From NCBI RefSeq assembly GCF_003336805.1, contig NZ_QFWJ01000002.1, forward strand, positions 434,001-498,000: DNA of 64,000 nucleotides. The letters are read 5' to 3'. Under the pieces are notes generated by a model that saw only the letters and a list, made by a program, of their open reading frames with translations, ran no database searches and was not told the DNA's origin. Origin of the DNA: Marinospirillum perlucidum (GTDB lineage Bacteria > Pseudomonadota > Gammaproteobacteria > Pseudomonadales > Halomonadaceae). Positions 1-10,600 of this stretch are shown piece by piece. How positions within the stretch are numbered: position 1 is the first letter of the stretch; every line of letters starts with the position of its first letter. Both the position numbers and the translations under genes were made by a program.

Positions 1-2329
1 GCAGATGTTCCAGATTTAGGCGTTTTTCCTGCTCGCGATGAGCCAGCTCCCAGCGGTCCTGGGTATTGATCAGCCCGATATCATCGGGCATGCGGGCAAG
101 GCCCACATCCAGGTAGGTGCGTGCGCTTTGGAGTGCATCCAGGTTAATGGCTTCCTGGGCAGCCGTACCATAGGCATCGGGAATCCTGGGGTCTTCCAAT
201 AGTTGGTGGTCCGGGTCCACGGCAATGATCAAGGACAGGATTTCACTGATACTTTCCGGGCGTTCGGCTCCGGGTAGCAGGTTATCAGCCTCCAGAGCTA
301 GATTGAGTCGCTGGTTGAGTTGATGCAGGTAGCGGTTGCGTTCCAACTCCAGCTGATTACTAAGACCGATGGCTGCTGCTGAATCCGGGTAGAGCTGCTC
401 CATGCGTGCCAGTTCGTTTTCGGCCTGGTCAAAATTGTAGCGCTGTTCATCAACCTTGACTGCGGCTTCCATGAGTTCTTCCAGATAGCCCTGAAGGATG
501 TCCCGCGTAGTATCTGTAATCCGGTTGCGAGCATTCACTTCCAGGCTGGGCAGGGTGGTGATGACTTCTTCAATCTTTTCGGGCTGTTGGGTTTCCACCC
601 TTTCGATCAAGCGGTCGACATGGAGTTTATCCAGGTAGCTTAGCAGGGGGTTGTAAGCGGCTACCCCGAGAATCACCGAGAAGGCGGTGCCCAGCACCCA
701 GGGATTCTTGTGCCAGTTGGCTTTACCTTCCAGCTCTTCCAGAAATTTCTCAACGGTCGCGGTACGATCTTCTTTTTCGAACGCCAGTCCGCGAATCAAC
801 CCCTTCATCTGGCGCTTTTTCAGCCCCTTGATGGGCGCGGGCACCAGCTTGGCTTCCTGGGCCTTGAGTGCCGATTTCTTGTTGAAAGGGTGATAGCCGG
901 TGAGTAGCTCATAGGCAACAACCGCCAGGGCATAGAGATCATCCTGAGTGGAAGGGTCTTTGCCCTGCAGCATTTCCAGGGAAGCATAGGCCGGTGTCAG
1001 AGCACCCAGGTCCCCGGCATCAAAATCATCCTGATTGCCCTCTTCTTCCTCTTTTTCTTTTTGCTCATCGGCCCCGGCGTTAACCGCTCGGGCGATACCG
1101 AAGTCAAGAGTTTTTACCGTTCCGTCATCACAGAGGAAGGCGTTCCCCGGTTTAAAATCCGAGTGCACAATATTGCGCTGGTGAGCGTAGGACAGAGCAG
1201 CACCCAACTGCTCGATCAGCGGGAAGGCCTCCTCGAAGGGAAGACCACCCTTGGGACGCACCACCTTACGGATAAAGGTATCCAGGGGTTTCCCCACCAG
1301 CAGTTCCATGGTGATGAAAACCTGGGTGCCGGTCATGCCGATACGGTCAAAATCGTAAACAGTGGCAATGTTGGGGTGGGCTAGCTTCTGTTGGCGACTG
1401 GCTTCACGCTGCAGGGCCACAAAAGCCTGGGGATGGGCTTTGAAGTCTTCGGTCAGAACCTTCATCGCCACGTAGGGGTTGCTGTCCTTGGCTTCCACTT
1501 TGAGCAGGTCACGCGCCTGGAACACCTTACCCATACCCCCGGCACCCAGGACCTTATCGAGAATAAAGCGGTCCTTGATGATGGAACCCGGCCCCAGTTT
1601 TTTCAGCTGGGAGGAGGAGGCCCCCGGCAGATCCCAGGATCTTTGTGAGGTGTTGGTGGTGCTGTAGGTGCTGCTGGTCATCGACCCCGAGGTTCGGGAT
1701 GAGAAGGTGCTGCTCGGCTGGTCTTCAGCCATTACCGTCAGCTGGGTGTCTACATCCTGGGCAGGCGTAGCGATAACCGTAGCATCTTCATCTTCGTCAT
1801 CCGAGCTCTCTTCCGGTTGGCCTGGGTGGCCACTGGGTGGGGTGGCTATAACCGTGGCATCTTCATCCTCTTCCTCTGCCGGAGGAGTGGCCCCGGGCGG
1901 TGGCGTAGCAATAATGGTGGCATCTTCGTCATCATCAGACGTGGCTGAAGCTTGAGGATAGGCAATTTGCGTGGCTTCTTCGTCTTCTTCTGCACCCGAG
2001 GCCGTATCCAGGCCGGAAGGGGGGTAAGCGATCTGGGTCGCATCCTCATCTTCATCGGCAACCATAGAGGAGGCTGCAGGATAGGCAATCTGGGTGACTT
2101 CTTCGTCCTCTTCACCATCAGTGTCAGGGAAATCCGGGGCGGCCAGATTAAGTCGGTCTGCCTGCTGTGGTGAAATCTGCCCTTGTTGTACGGCTTGATT
2201 CAAAGCCTCCTGCAGCTCACGGGTGCTGAGCTGACGTTTTTGCAGCAGGCTTTGAATCATTACCTGTACTTCTGGAATGGCAATTTCATTGGCTGCCAGG
2301 GATTCCAGAGTTTTTTGCAGATTCACCAT
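1..2329 (-). CDS. Membrane serine/threonine protein kinase, 3' end outside the window
   Basis: This is a Hanks-type protein kinase; 776 codons are visible from ATG 2329 and the frame is still open at position 1. Residues about 1-70 are helical. Residues about 75-190 hold six acidic repeats, each with a Thr (EDEDATQIAYP- or DEDATVIATP-like). The kinase domain covers about 250-510: glycine loop GAGGMG, ATP-binding Lys in VAMK, catalytic HSDFKPGN (HRD altered to HSD, so a non-RD kinase), and DFG. One membrane segment follows near 540-560, then an extracytoplasmic region of at least 210 residues with no domain I recognise. It lies 17 bp after a PP2C phosphatase and is the last visible gene of the TpsB-TpsA-cyclase/FHA run. 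The family autophosphorylates and phosphorylates Thr/Ser on partners. A role in controlling the upstream FHA protein or the adhesin is inference. Confidence 0.9.
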   Translation of the reverse strand, partial: MVNLQKTLESLAANEIAIPEVQVMIQSLLQKRQLSTRELQEALNQAVQQGQISPQQADRLNLAAPDFPDTDGEEDEEVTQIAYPAASSMVADEDEDATQIAYPPSGLDTASGAEEDEEATQIAYPQASATSDDDEDATIIATPPPGATPPAEEEDEDATVIATPPSGHPGQPEESSDDEDEDATVIATPAQDVDTQLTVMAEDQPSSTFSSRTSGSMTSSTYSTTNTSQRSWDLPGASSSQLKKLGPGSIIKDRFILDKVLGAGGMGKVFQARDLLKVEAKDSNPYVAMKVLTEDFKAHPQAFVALQREASRQQKLAHPNIATVYDFDRIGMTGTQVFITMELLVGKPLDTFIRKVVRPKGGLPFEEAFPLIEQLGAALSYAHQRNIVHSDFKPGNAFLCDDGTVKTLDFGIARAVNAGADEQKEKEEEEGNQDDFDAGDLGALTPAYASLEMLQGKDPSTQDDLYALAVVAYELLTGYHPFNKKSALKAQEAKLVPAPIKGLKKRQMKGLIRGLAFEKEDRTATVEKFLEELEGKANWHKNPWVLGTAFSVILGVAAYNPLLSYLDKLHVDRLIERVETQQPEKIEEVITTLPSLEVNARNRITDTTRDILQGYLEELMEAAVKVDEQRYNFDQAENELARMEQLYPDSAAAIGLSNQLELERNRYLHQLNQRLNLALEADNLLPGAERPESISEILSLIIAVDPDHQLLEDPRIPDAYGTAAQEAINLDALQSARTYLDVGLARMPDDIGLINTQDRWELAHREQEKRLNLEHL

Positions 2330-2346
2330 GATGAGTTTACCGACCC

Positions 2347-3090
2347 CTAGTTAATATCAATAACAATAACAGTGACATTATCCTTGGCGCCGCGCTCGAG
2401 AGTCAGGTCAATCAAGGCTTGACTGGCTTCATCAGGCGTACCTTTTTGCAGAATTTCTGCGATTTCCCGGTCTTCCAGATGGCGGGTCAAGCCATCACTG
2501 CAAATCAGAAAACGGTCCTTCTGACTAAGTTCGCATAAATCCGCTTCCAGATAGAGCTCTTCATGACTGCCCACGGCCCGGGTGATGATGTTGCGGTCCG
2601 GATGAGAGCGTGCTTCTTCACGGCTGATAATGCCCTGGCGTACATAGGTTTCTACCTGGGAGTGATCAACAGTCAACTGGTTGAGTTGGTCGTAGCGAAG
2701 GCGATAAATACGGCTGTCTCCAGCCCAGAGGAGCGCACCCAGTTGGGCATTTTCAATCACCAGAAGTGCCAGGGTGCTGCCAATAATATGTTTTTTACCA
2801 TCGTCCTGGATACTACGGTGAAGCAGATGCTCATTGACCTGGTCCAGGGCATCTTCGATTTGATCCAGGCGTTCGGCCAGTGTGGGTTGCAGTTCCAGCC
2901 CCTTCAAACTCTCCACGATCATACGACTGGCAACATCACCAGCATCATGCCCGCCCATGCCATCAGCAACCAGCCAGAGTCCCTCCTGACAGCGATCCAG
3001 AAAAGCATCTTCATTAACCGGGCGCACATGGCCTCGGTGGGTCTTGCCGCTGGAACTAGCCAGGGCACTTGCTATTTCTGCACTCATCAT
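2347..3090 (-). CDS. PP2C-family serine/threonine phosphatase (Stp/PppA-like)
   Basis: A 247-residue soluble metal-dependent protein phosphatase that should dephosphorylate targets of the adjacent kinase. The metal-binding motifs are all visible: RPVNEDA near residue 25, VADGMGGHDAG near 40, GDSRIYRL near 125, the SDGL box near 195 and AKDNVTVIV near the C-terminus. The length is that of a single-domain bacterial Stp1/PppA phosphatase. The start is ATG 3090 (a second ATG follows at once), preceded by AAAGGATAGGG. It sits 11 bp after the cyclase-FHA gene and 17 bp before the kinase gene, so it is almost certainly co-transcribed with both. Kinase, phosphatase and FHA proteins together form a known type of threonine-phosphorylation module, best described for type VI secretion, but no secretion-sheath genes occur here. 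Confidence 0.93.
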   Translation of the reverse strand: MMSAEIASALASSSGKTHRGHVRPVNEDAFLDRCQEGLWLVADGMGGHDAGDVASRMIVESLKGLELQPTLAERLDQIEDALDQVNEHLLHRSIQDDGKKHIIGSTLALLVIENAQLGALLWAGDSRIYRLRYDQLNQLTVDHSQVETYVRQGIISREEARSHPDRNIITRAVGSHEELYLEADLCELSQKDRFLICSDGLTRHLEDREIAEILQKGTPDEASQALIDLTLERGAKDNVTVIVIDIN

Positions 3091-3101
3091 CCCTATCCTT
3101 T

Positions 3102-4013
3102 TCAGCTATTGCTATAAGAGAAACTGACCAGTTCCTGAGGGTTGTCGTTGAAAGCCCGACCCAGGCTGATTTTGCCTTCACCGATCAAGGGGACTTCTTC
3201 ACGACGAACAAAGGCTTCACTGCCATCCGCTTGCTGGATGTAGGTGCCATTGGTGCTTTGATCGATCAGGAAGAATTTATCGCGGCGCAGTTCGATGGTG
3301 ATGTGCTTGCGAGAAGCCAGGCTTTCCTTGACTGCCAGATCACAGGTGGCGCTGCGACCCAGGACTGCAATTTCGCGCTCACTGTTCAAACTGATCTGGG
3401 CATCCTTGTATTGCAGGGTCAGTTCGGAAGTCTCTCCCAGGGTTGCCAGGGCATTGGGGATATCTGCCGACATCTGGGTGGCATCGTCTTCTTTCCACTG
3501 AAATTTGACAATCTCTACGGTGCCTTTGCCTTTAATTGGGGCATAGTCAACAAACTGCATGTCTTCCTGAAGCGCCGGTGAGAGAACCTTGGAGGTTTCG
3601 CTCGTAGTGATGATCTGATCCGCCTTGGCCTGAGAAGCCATGCGTGCAGCTACATTGACGGCATCGCCATGAACATCGCCGTCTTCCATGATAGCCGGAC
3701 CGTAATGGAAACCTACGCGGATGCTGACAGGAACCTCGGCAAAGCCCTCGTCATTGGCATCTTCCAGGCTTTCCTGCATATCCACCCCGGCCTTGAGACC
3801 GGATTCGGCATCCGGGAAGGTGCACATGATTTCATCCCCGATGGTTTTGATCACCGTGCCCTGAAAGCGTTTTACCGACTCGGTCAACAATGCCAGGGTG
3901 TCCGCAATGATTTTGCGCGCGGTTTCGTCTCCCAGGGTGTCATAGAGTCGGGTACTGCCGCAGATATCGGCAAACATGATGGACATTTTTTTAGTTTTGG
4001 TAAAAAGAGCCAT
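3102..4013 (-). CDS. Class III adenylate cyclase fused to a C-terminal FHA domain
   Basis: A soluble protein of about 303 residues. The N-terminal 170 residues are a class III nucleotide cyclase with both metal Asp residues (FADICGST near 15 and TIGDE near 63), a Lys before the second Asp, and GDVHGDAVNVAARM, in which the Asp-x-x-Gly pattern fits adenylate rather than guanylate specificity and the Asn/Arg transition-state residues are present. Residues about 195-300 form an FHA domain with GRS, SRKH and STNGTY, the phospho-Thr binding signature. The FHA domain could dock on phosphorylated Thr of the neighbouring kinase, making cyclase output phosphorylation-dependent; this is inference. I chose ATG 4013 because AAAGGTG lies about 9 bp upstream; ATG 4022 and GTG 4025 are alternatives. 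It is 29 bp after the coiled-coil gene and 11 bp before the phosphatase. Confidence 0.92.
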   Translation of the reverse strand: MALFTKTKKMSIMFADICGSTRLYDTLGDETARKIIADTLALLTESVKRFQGTVIKTIGDEIMCTFPDAESGLKAGVDMQESLEDANDEGFAEVPVSIRVGFHYGPAIMEDGDVHGDAVNVAARMASQAKADQIITTSETSKVLSPALQEDMQFVDYAPIKGKGTVEIVKFQWKEDDATQMSADIPNALATLGETSELTLQYKDAQISLNSEREIAVLGRSATCDLAVKESLASRKHITIELRRDKFFLIDQSTNGTYIQQADGSEAFVRREEVPLIGEGKISLGRAFNDNPQELVSFSYSNS

Positions 4014-4042
4014 AGTGTTCATCACCTTTAATCAAATGGCTG

Positions 4043-4657
4043 CTACTCAATGGGCAGCGGCTTGTGAGCATCTTCAAACATATTGAGTGTAACGTGTTCA
4101 TTGGGATAGGGGACGTCAGGTCCTATATCAAAATCATCAAAGACAAACTGGTCCGCCCAGTTGCCTTCCAGGCTTTCCCTGTCAATGCGGGCTGCGATGG
4201 CCTGAAAATCGCTTCTCAGACGAGCGTAAGTCTGACCGACTTCCTGCAACTGTGAAATCAGCCCATCATACCTGCTTTCTTTGTTCTCCAGTGCTTCAGT
4301 GAGCAGTTGGATCTCGGTGGTTATGCGTTCTATTTCCTGATCTGTGAAGGCGGTCACGCAGTGAGGCTCATCTTCGCAGGCTGCCAGGGTTAGCTGCATG
4401 CCCGCCTGAAGGTTTTTCAACAGCTGGATTTCCTCTTCCAGTTGTTCAGGGGTCATGTCTTCAGGATCGGCTGCGAGAAGATTGAATTGTCGTTCTGCTT
4501 TTTCTTCTTCACCTTCCTGTGGCTGTTCTTGCGTACCTGGAACCGTTTCTTCTGCTACTAGCTCCAGGCGATCACTTTCTGCTTGAAGCCGGGGTAGAAA
4601 AAACAGACTCAGCAGGAGCAGCAACAAGGGAAACCGGTGCTTCACTTTATTCTCCAT
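4043..4657 (-). CDS. Secreted coiled-coil protein of unknown function, downstream of the TpsA adhesin
   Basis: About 204 residues, with no family I recognise. A basic N-terminus and a hydrophobic run (LLLLLLSLFFLPRLQA) form a clear signal peptide, so the protein is exported. An acidic linker follows, then long heptad-like helices (near residues 70-160) interrupted by a Cys-x5-Cys pair (CEDEPHC, positions 4358-4378). The C-terminal 40 residues are rich in D, F and P. Start ATG 4657 overlaps the last 11 nt of the adhesin gene, which suggests translational coupling; an upstream TTG at 4672 is less likely. The helical region with CX5C resembles in style the C-terminal helical domain of the preceding adhesin, which also has a CX5C pair. 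A periplasmic accessory or anchor for the adhesin is a reasonable guess, not shown. Confidence 0.8.
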   Translation of the reverse strand: MENKVKHRFPLLLLLLSLFFLPRLQAESDRLELVAEETVPGTQEQPQEGEEEKAERQFNLLAADPEDMTPEQLEEEIQLLKNLQAGMQLTLAACEDEPHCVTAFTDQEIERITTEIQLLTEALENKESRYDGLISQLQEVGQTYARLRSDFQAIAARIDRESLEGNWADQFVFDDFDIGPDVPYPNEHVTLNMFEDAHKPLPIE

Positions 4658-7600
4658 CCAGCATGCGTTCAATGATCGCCTCGGTTCTTTGTGCTGCTTT
4701 CATAGTGCTTTCAATAATTGCTTCCAGTCTTTCTTCGGTCAGGTCCATGCCGGTTCTTTGTGCAAACTCGGCCCGGCGTTCTTCATTGAATTGCAGGCTT
4801 TCCAGAAACTGTACCCGGGTATAAATAGTTTCGATGATTTTAACTTCGCGTTCGATGGCTTCCATGTCGATCTCATCTTCGCCACCTAGTTCATTGGCCA
4901 ACTGCTCTTCAAAGCCGGTGAAGTCCTGAAGGTCTTCGCGATAAGCCAGGAATTCTTCTTTCTGGGCCTGGTATTGGGTTAAGAGTTCCTGGATTTGTTT
5001 GCGGCGCTCCGGGTCTTCCGTCGCATCCAGTTCAGCTTCCAGTTGCTGGATACGAAGATCCAGTTGGCTGATAGAAGCATTTAGCTCTTCTACAGTAACA
5101 TTGGGAGTACAGCCTTCCACTTCTTCGCACTGGGCAAAGTCCAGGGCAACCCCCTCGCCTAAACGACCAAAGAGAGTGAGATCTTCTTCAAAGAGTGCCA
5201 GGTCGATTACTTCTATAGCTCTGACGCCCAGAACTGCAGCAGCCGGATTGGTAAAGCTGACCGAGACACTGACCAGTTCCAGATCCAGGGCTTGTATAAA
5301 GGCCTGGGTGGCAGCGCTCAGAGTCACACCCTGGGCATTGGAAGCCTGGTTGGGCTGGGAGGTTTCCTGTTGGTTGGCACTAACCGCCAGCTCAAAATCA
5401 CCGCCGTTGAAATCCAGGCGCAGATCCTCGGAATTGATGATGCCGCCTGCAGCAATAACCCGGCCTTCGGTTGCAGTGACAGTGGTTGGTGTATTGATTT
5501 TCAGGTTACCTTCGCCCGTTAGCGAAGCCTCACAGCCATTACAGAGGCTACCAGTGGCCAGGAAGCTGGCACTGCCTTGAGTGCTGGTGATGGTGTCTGT
5601 GTTGATCTCAATATCCGCTGCAAGGAAAACCAGGTGGCTGCTGACATTAACTTCGTCATCAATGACCAGACGGTTGGTATTCACGGTGACGCTGGTGGAG
5701 CTATTAAGTGGTAAATTGGCTGGAGTCACCCGCCCGCCGATGAAAAGCGTTCCCGTATGTTCGGTGAAGCCTGTGAGTACCAGATCACTAGCACTTAGGC
5801 TCAGGGTTGAGCCAGTGCCGCTGGCCGGGGCTGCTATCGTCAAGCTGCCTGTTCCCAAAACCTTACCCAGTGTCAGGGCCTTGCCCGCCGTGTAATCCCA
5901 GCTACTGTTATTGGTTTCCAACAGGATATTACCGGTATATACCCCGGTTGAAGTGAAGGTGTTGTCGGCAGTACCGCTGACCAGTTGGTTCATGCCTGAG
6001 AAGCTGATAGTTTCACTTCCAGTGGTCAAAGTTCCTGCATTGGCACTATTAAGTGACCAGGCGTTGGCGTTACTGCTACTGCCTTTGAGGTTGTCGCCCT
6101 GACCGGTTACTTGTTGTATGCCGGTAAAATCCTTACCAACCTCAAGTGTAAGGGCTGTATTGGTTGCTGAGATATCCAGCGTATTACGACCTGTGCCCCC
6201 CTGGATTTGGCTACCAATCCGTCCCGTGGCGGTCAAGGTAAAGCTGTCATCAACATCGCCACCAACCAGTTGAGTAAAGCCGGAGAAACTGGCTGTATTC
6301 GCTGAACCGCTACCGGTAATGGTGAAGTTGGTATTATTCAGAGTGCCGCTATTACTGCTGTTCAGAATCCACTGGTTGGCCGTGGTGGAATAACCGGTCA
6401 GTTGATCATCACCATCGCCCTGCAGCAGGATGCTTTCACCATCCAGGGTTAAGCCGTTTAGATCCAGGCTGCCATTAAAGGCATCCACCTGGATACTGCC
6501 ATCGGTGGTTACTTCCAGATCGAAGGTAAAGGGCAGGCGTTGCAAATAGATTGCACCCTGGTGACGGGATCCGGCTTCCTGGCTGCCAATTCTGACCTGA
6601 GCGGCTGTAACCTGAATCTTCTGGTTCAGTTGATAAACCACCTTGCTGGCATCAGACGGACAGTCGGTCATACAGACGTAGATGTCTTTACTGGTATCCT
6701 GCGCAGCCAATTGCGCGCGCCCACTGCCGGCATTGACAGTCAGTTGCCCTTGAGCCGTGAAACTGTCGGTGAAGAGCTCGATATTGCCATTAGTGGTCGA
6801 GGTATCCAGAGTAACGCCACTGGCAAAAGTCAGTGCCGCCGAGTTCAATTCTATTGAGTTGGCCGTCATGTTACTACTGACTTGGGTCGTGGCCGTTGCT
6901 TGGTTGAGCTGGAAAAGACCGTTGAGATTGACTGTCTGCAGCTGAACATTACGGGCTTGTTGCAGAGTCAAATCAGCATTGCCGGTTAGGGCATCAGAAA
7001 AAGTCAGATCGCCGCTGCTGCCCAGATTCAGGGTCAGATTGCTGTTGATGTTGACCTGGTTCTGGTAGCTTTGATCGTAATTTAGCGTGGTGATATTACC
7101 GTAAAGCTCGATGCCTCCAGCGCTGGCAAAAGTCAGATCATAGCTGGCATTCAGGCTGTTCAGGTGAAGTTTGCCAGCTTGACCACTATGTCCCAGAATC
7201 AAGGATTGGGTACTGATATTGAGATTATTGAGATCATAGTGCAGATCCGCTCCATGACCGGTCCAGCTGCCTTGGGAGACAGCAAAGCTGTTGCTACTGG
7301 TGTAAGGAGCCAACAGGAAGCTGCCATTATCGGTTCTTAGTTCGCTCGCTGTTCCCAGAGTCAGGCTATCAATATAGGCTTCGATGGCTTTTTGCGAAGA
7401 GGTGTCACTGCCTGTCGCCACGACCTGAGATGAAGCCGTTAATTCAGCCGCTGAGCTGGACACATCAATATATTGAGCCTGGAGGGTCCCATCCACTTGT
7501 AAGTTGCCGCTGCCACTATTCTGGCGGAAGGTGCCGGTCAGCGTAGTATCTTTAAGGCTGACGTTGCGAGCCTGGGTGATGGTCAGGTTGCTGATTTGGC

Positions 7601-10600
7601 TCCAGCTGGCAAGCGCAGTTATATCGCCACTACCGGAATTGAGAGTGAGTTGATAGCCGTTGCCGTTCAGAGTGCTATTAAAATCGATTTGTCCGGCCTG
7701 GAGAGTCAGACTGCCATTGAGGATGGCGGCGCTCTGATAGTCTTGGGTGCCGGTGGTGGTGACATTGGCACTTAAATTCGAGGTGCCGGTCACTGTTAGA
7801 TTCTGGATATTGCTAACAGCCCCTTGGAGGACGGCATTGCTAGTCAACGTCAGATCATTGCCATCACCGGTCAAGGTGCTATTGAAGGTGGTTTGGGTGG
7901 CCGTCAGGTTACGTGTGGCCGTCAGGGTTGCCGCTCCCTGGTAATTCTGAGTGCCGGAAGTGGTGACATTGGCATTCAAGCTGCTGGTGCCGGTAATGGT
8001 GAGGTTCTGGATACTGCTGACAGCTCCATTCAGCACGGCATTACCAGTCAGTGTTAAATTGCTGCCGTCGCTCGTCAGGGTGCTGCCGAAAGTGGTTTGG
8101 GTGGCGCTCAGATTACGTGTGCCAGTCAGTGTAGCTGCCCCTTGGTAATCCTGCGTGCCGGAAGTGGTGACATTGGCATTCAAGCTGCTGGTGCCGGTAA
8201 TGGTCAGGTTATGGATACTGCTGACAGCTCCATTCAGCACGGCATTGCCAGTCAGGGTCAGATCGCTACCGTCACCGGTCAGGGTGCTGGCAAAAGTGGT
8301 TTGGGTGGCAGTTAAATTACGGCTACCCGTTAGCGCTACTGCCCCCTGGTACTCCTGAGTGCCCGAGGTGGTGACCTCGGCATTTAAGCTGCTGGTACCG
8401 GTGACTGTTAGATTCTGGATGCTGCTAACAGCTCCGCTTAGCACAGCGTTACCATTCAGCGTCAGATTGCTGCCATCGCCCGACAGGGTACTGCTGAAAG
8501 TGGTTTGCGTGCCGCTCAAGTTGCGAGCGCCCGTGAGGGTGGCCGCCCCCTGATAGTCTTGGCTACCGGAGGTGGTGACATCGGCATTCAAGCTGCTGGT
8601 TCCGGTAACCGTCAGGTTCTGAATATTAGTGACAGCTGCATTCAGCACGGCATTGCCAGTCAGGGTCAGATCGTTACCGTCACCGGTCAGGGTGCTGTCG
8701 AAAGTGGTTTGGCTGGCGCTCAGGCTACGCGTGCCCGTCAGTGTTGCTGCGCCTTGATAATCCTGCGTACCGGTGGTTGTAACATTAGCGTTCAAGCTGC
8801 TGGTGCCGGTGACCGTCAGATTTTGAATGTTGGTAACAGCCCCGCTGAGCACAGCATTACCGGTCAGGGTCAGATCACTACCGTCACCGCTCAGGGTACT
8901 GCCGAAAGTAGTCTGAGTGGCAGTCAGATTACGGCTACCAGTCAGGGTTACTGCTCCTTGGAAATCCTGCGTGCCAGAGGTGGTGATATCGGCACTTAAA
9001 CTGGATGAGCCGGTGACGGTTAAATTCTGAATATTGGTAACAGCCCCGCTGAGCACAGCATTACCGCTCAGCGTCAGATTGCTATCATCGCCGGTCAGGG
9101 TGTTGGCAAAAGTGGTTTGACTGGCGCTGAGGTTGCGGATACCCGAGAGAGTCACGGCGCCCTGATAGGTTTGTGCACCTGTGGTGGTCACATCAGTGCT
9201 GAGAGTAGTGGTATCACTATTGACGGTAAGGCTCTGCAGATTAATGCTTTGATCCAGTACCTGGGTGGCGGTTCCTGAATCCAATGTAAGCGCATAGCTA
9301 CCACTGATACTGCCACCAAAAGTGATGGCACTATTTGTTGTGGACAGCTGCGCATCCTGATTGAGAGTGATGCCGCCCTGGTAATTTTGCGTACCTGAAG
9401 TAGTGATATTGCCGCTGAGGGTACTGATGCCTGTATCAATGTTTAAATTACCCAGGTCGGTAGCACCCGCCGAGCCTAGCGACCAATTGGCATTACTGAT
9501 GGTCAGATTTGCAGAACCTCCATTCAGGCCTGCATTCATACTGATCAGTTGACCACTGCCTGCCGTTAATTGGCGATTTCCAGTCAAAGTCACCTGACCG
9601 GAATAGCTTTGTTGCTGCAGTGTTTCTATATCCGCATTGATTTTAATTGGGCTACTGCTGGTGACGTTCAAATAGTTCAGCTTGGCCAGACTGGCATTGG
9701 CACTCACAGCATTATTGAAAACCACCTCGGTTGCAGCATCTAGGGTCAGACCAAAACTGTTACCCGAGTCGATACCTGAAATACTATCTGTCCCACTATC
9801 CAGGGTGGCATCAAAAGTAATACTTCCGGATGAGGAGGTAAGGCTGATTCCTGCTGTGCTGGTCGAAGAATCGGGATCCATCAGAACCACGGCACCTTTG
9901 TAATACTGGTCGCCTTTAGTGGTAATGTCGTGACTGATGTTGATGCTTGTTCCGCCATCCAGAGAAAGACTGTGGTCACTGGTGAACTGGCCACTAATAT
10001 TGATGCTGCCCGTCGTGGCCAGGGAAAGATCGAAAGCCGGTTCAAATTGATAAAGGGTGATGTCACCGGTTTGCGAGGGTTTGCCTATGGCAAAAGAACC
10101 GGCAGTATACGAAAAATCGCCACCGATATTGTAGAGTGCATGGTTGGGATCACTGCTGTCGTAATTGCTATCGGTTGTACAGCTGCCGCTACATACAAAT
10201 AGCTCACGGCTGTCTACCAAAGGCGCCAGGGTGATACCACCCGTTCCCGCATCAAGAAGGCCCGAGATCGCTAGGTTGTCGGTAAACAGCTGAATGTCAC
10301 CATTGGTGGCCGAAGTGGACAGGGACTTGCCTGAATCCAGCGTGATAGTGGTGGCATTGATTTCAAAAGAAGAAGCTGTTGCTGTTTCCAGAAAATGTGT
10401 ATTACCAGAACCTGCATTCTGGACAAAAGCACCGGATAGACTGAGTGTGCCATTAAAGCTGGCATTGCCCGCATTGCTCAGGGTCAGGTCGTTCAGGCTG
10501 GCTGCCTGCAGGCTAAGATTTCCCGCGCCTGTATTCAGGGTCAGGTTATTGCTGTTGCCTTGAATCGCATTAGCAAAAGTGATGGCCTGGTTGCTGGTGG

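Noticed and set aside
1-4025. Kinase, phosphatase and FHA genes as part of a type VI secretion locus
   Set aside because: No sheath, tube, baseplate or ClpV gene lies in the window, and the genes follow a TpsA gene directly.
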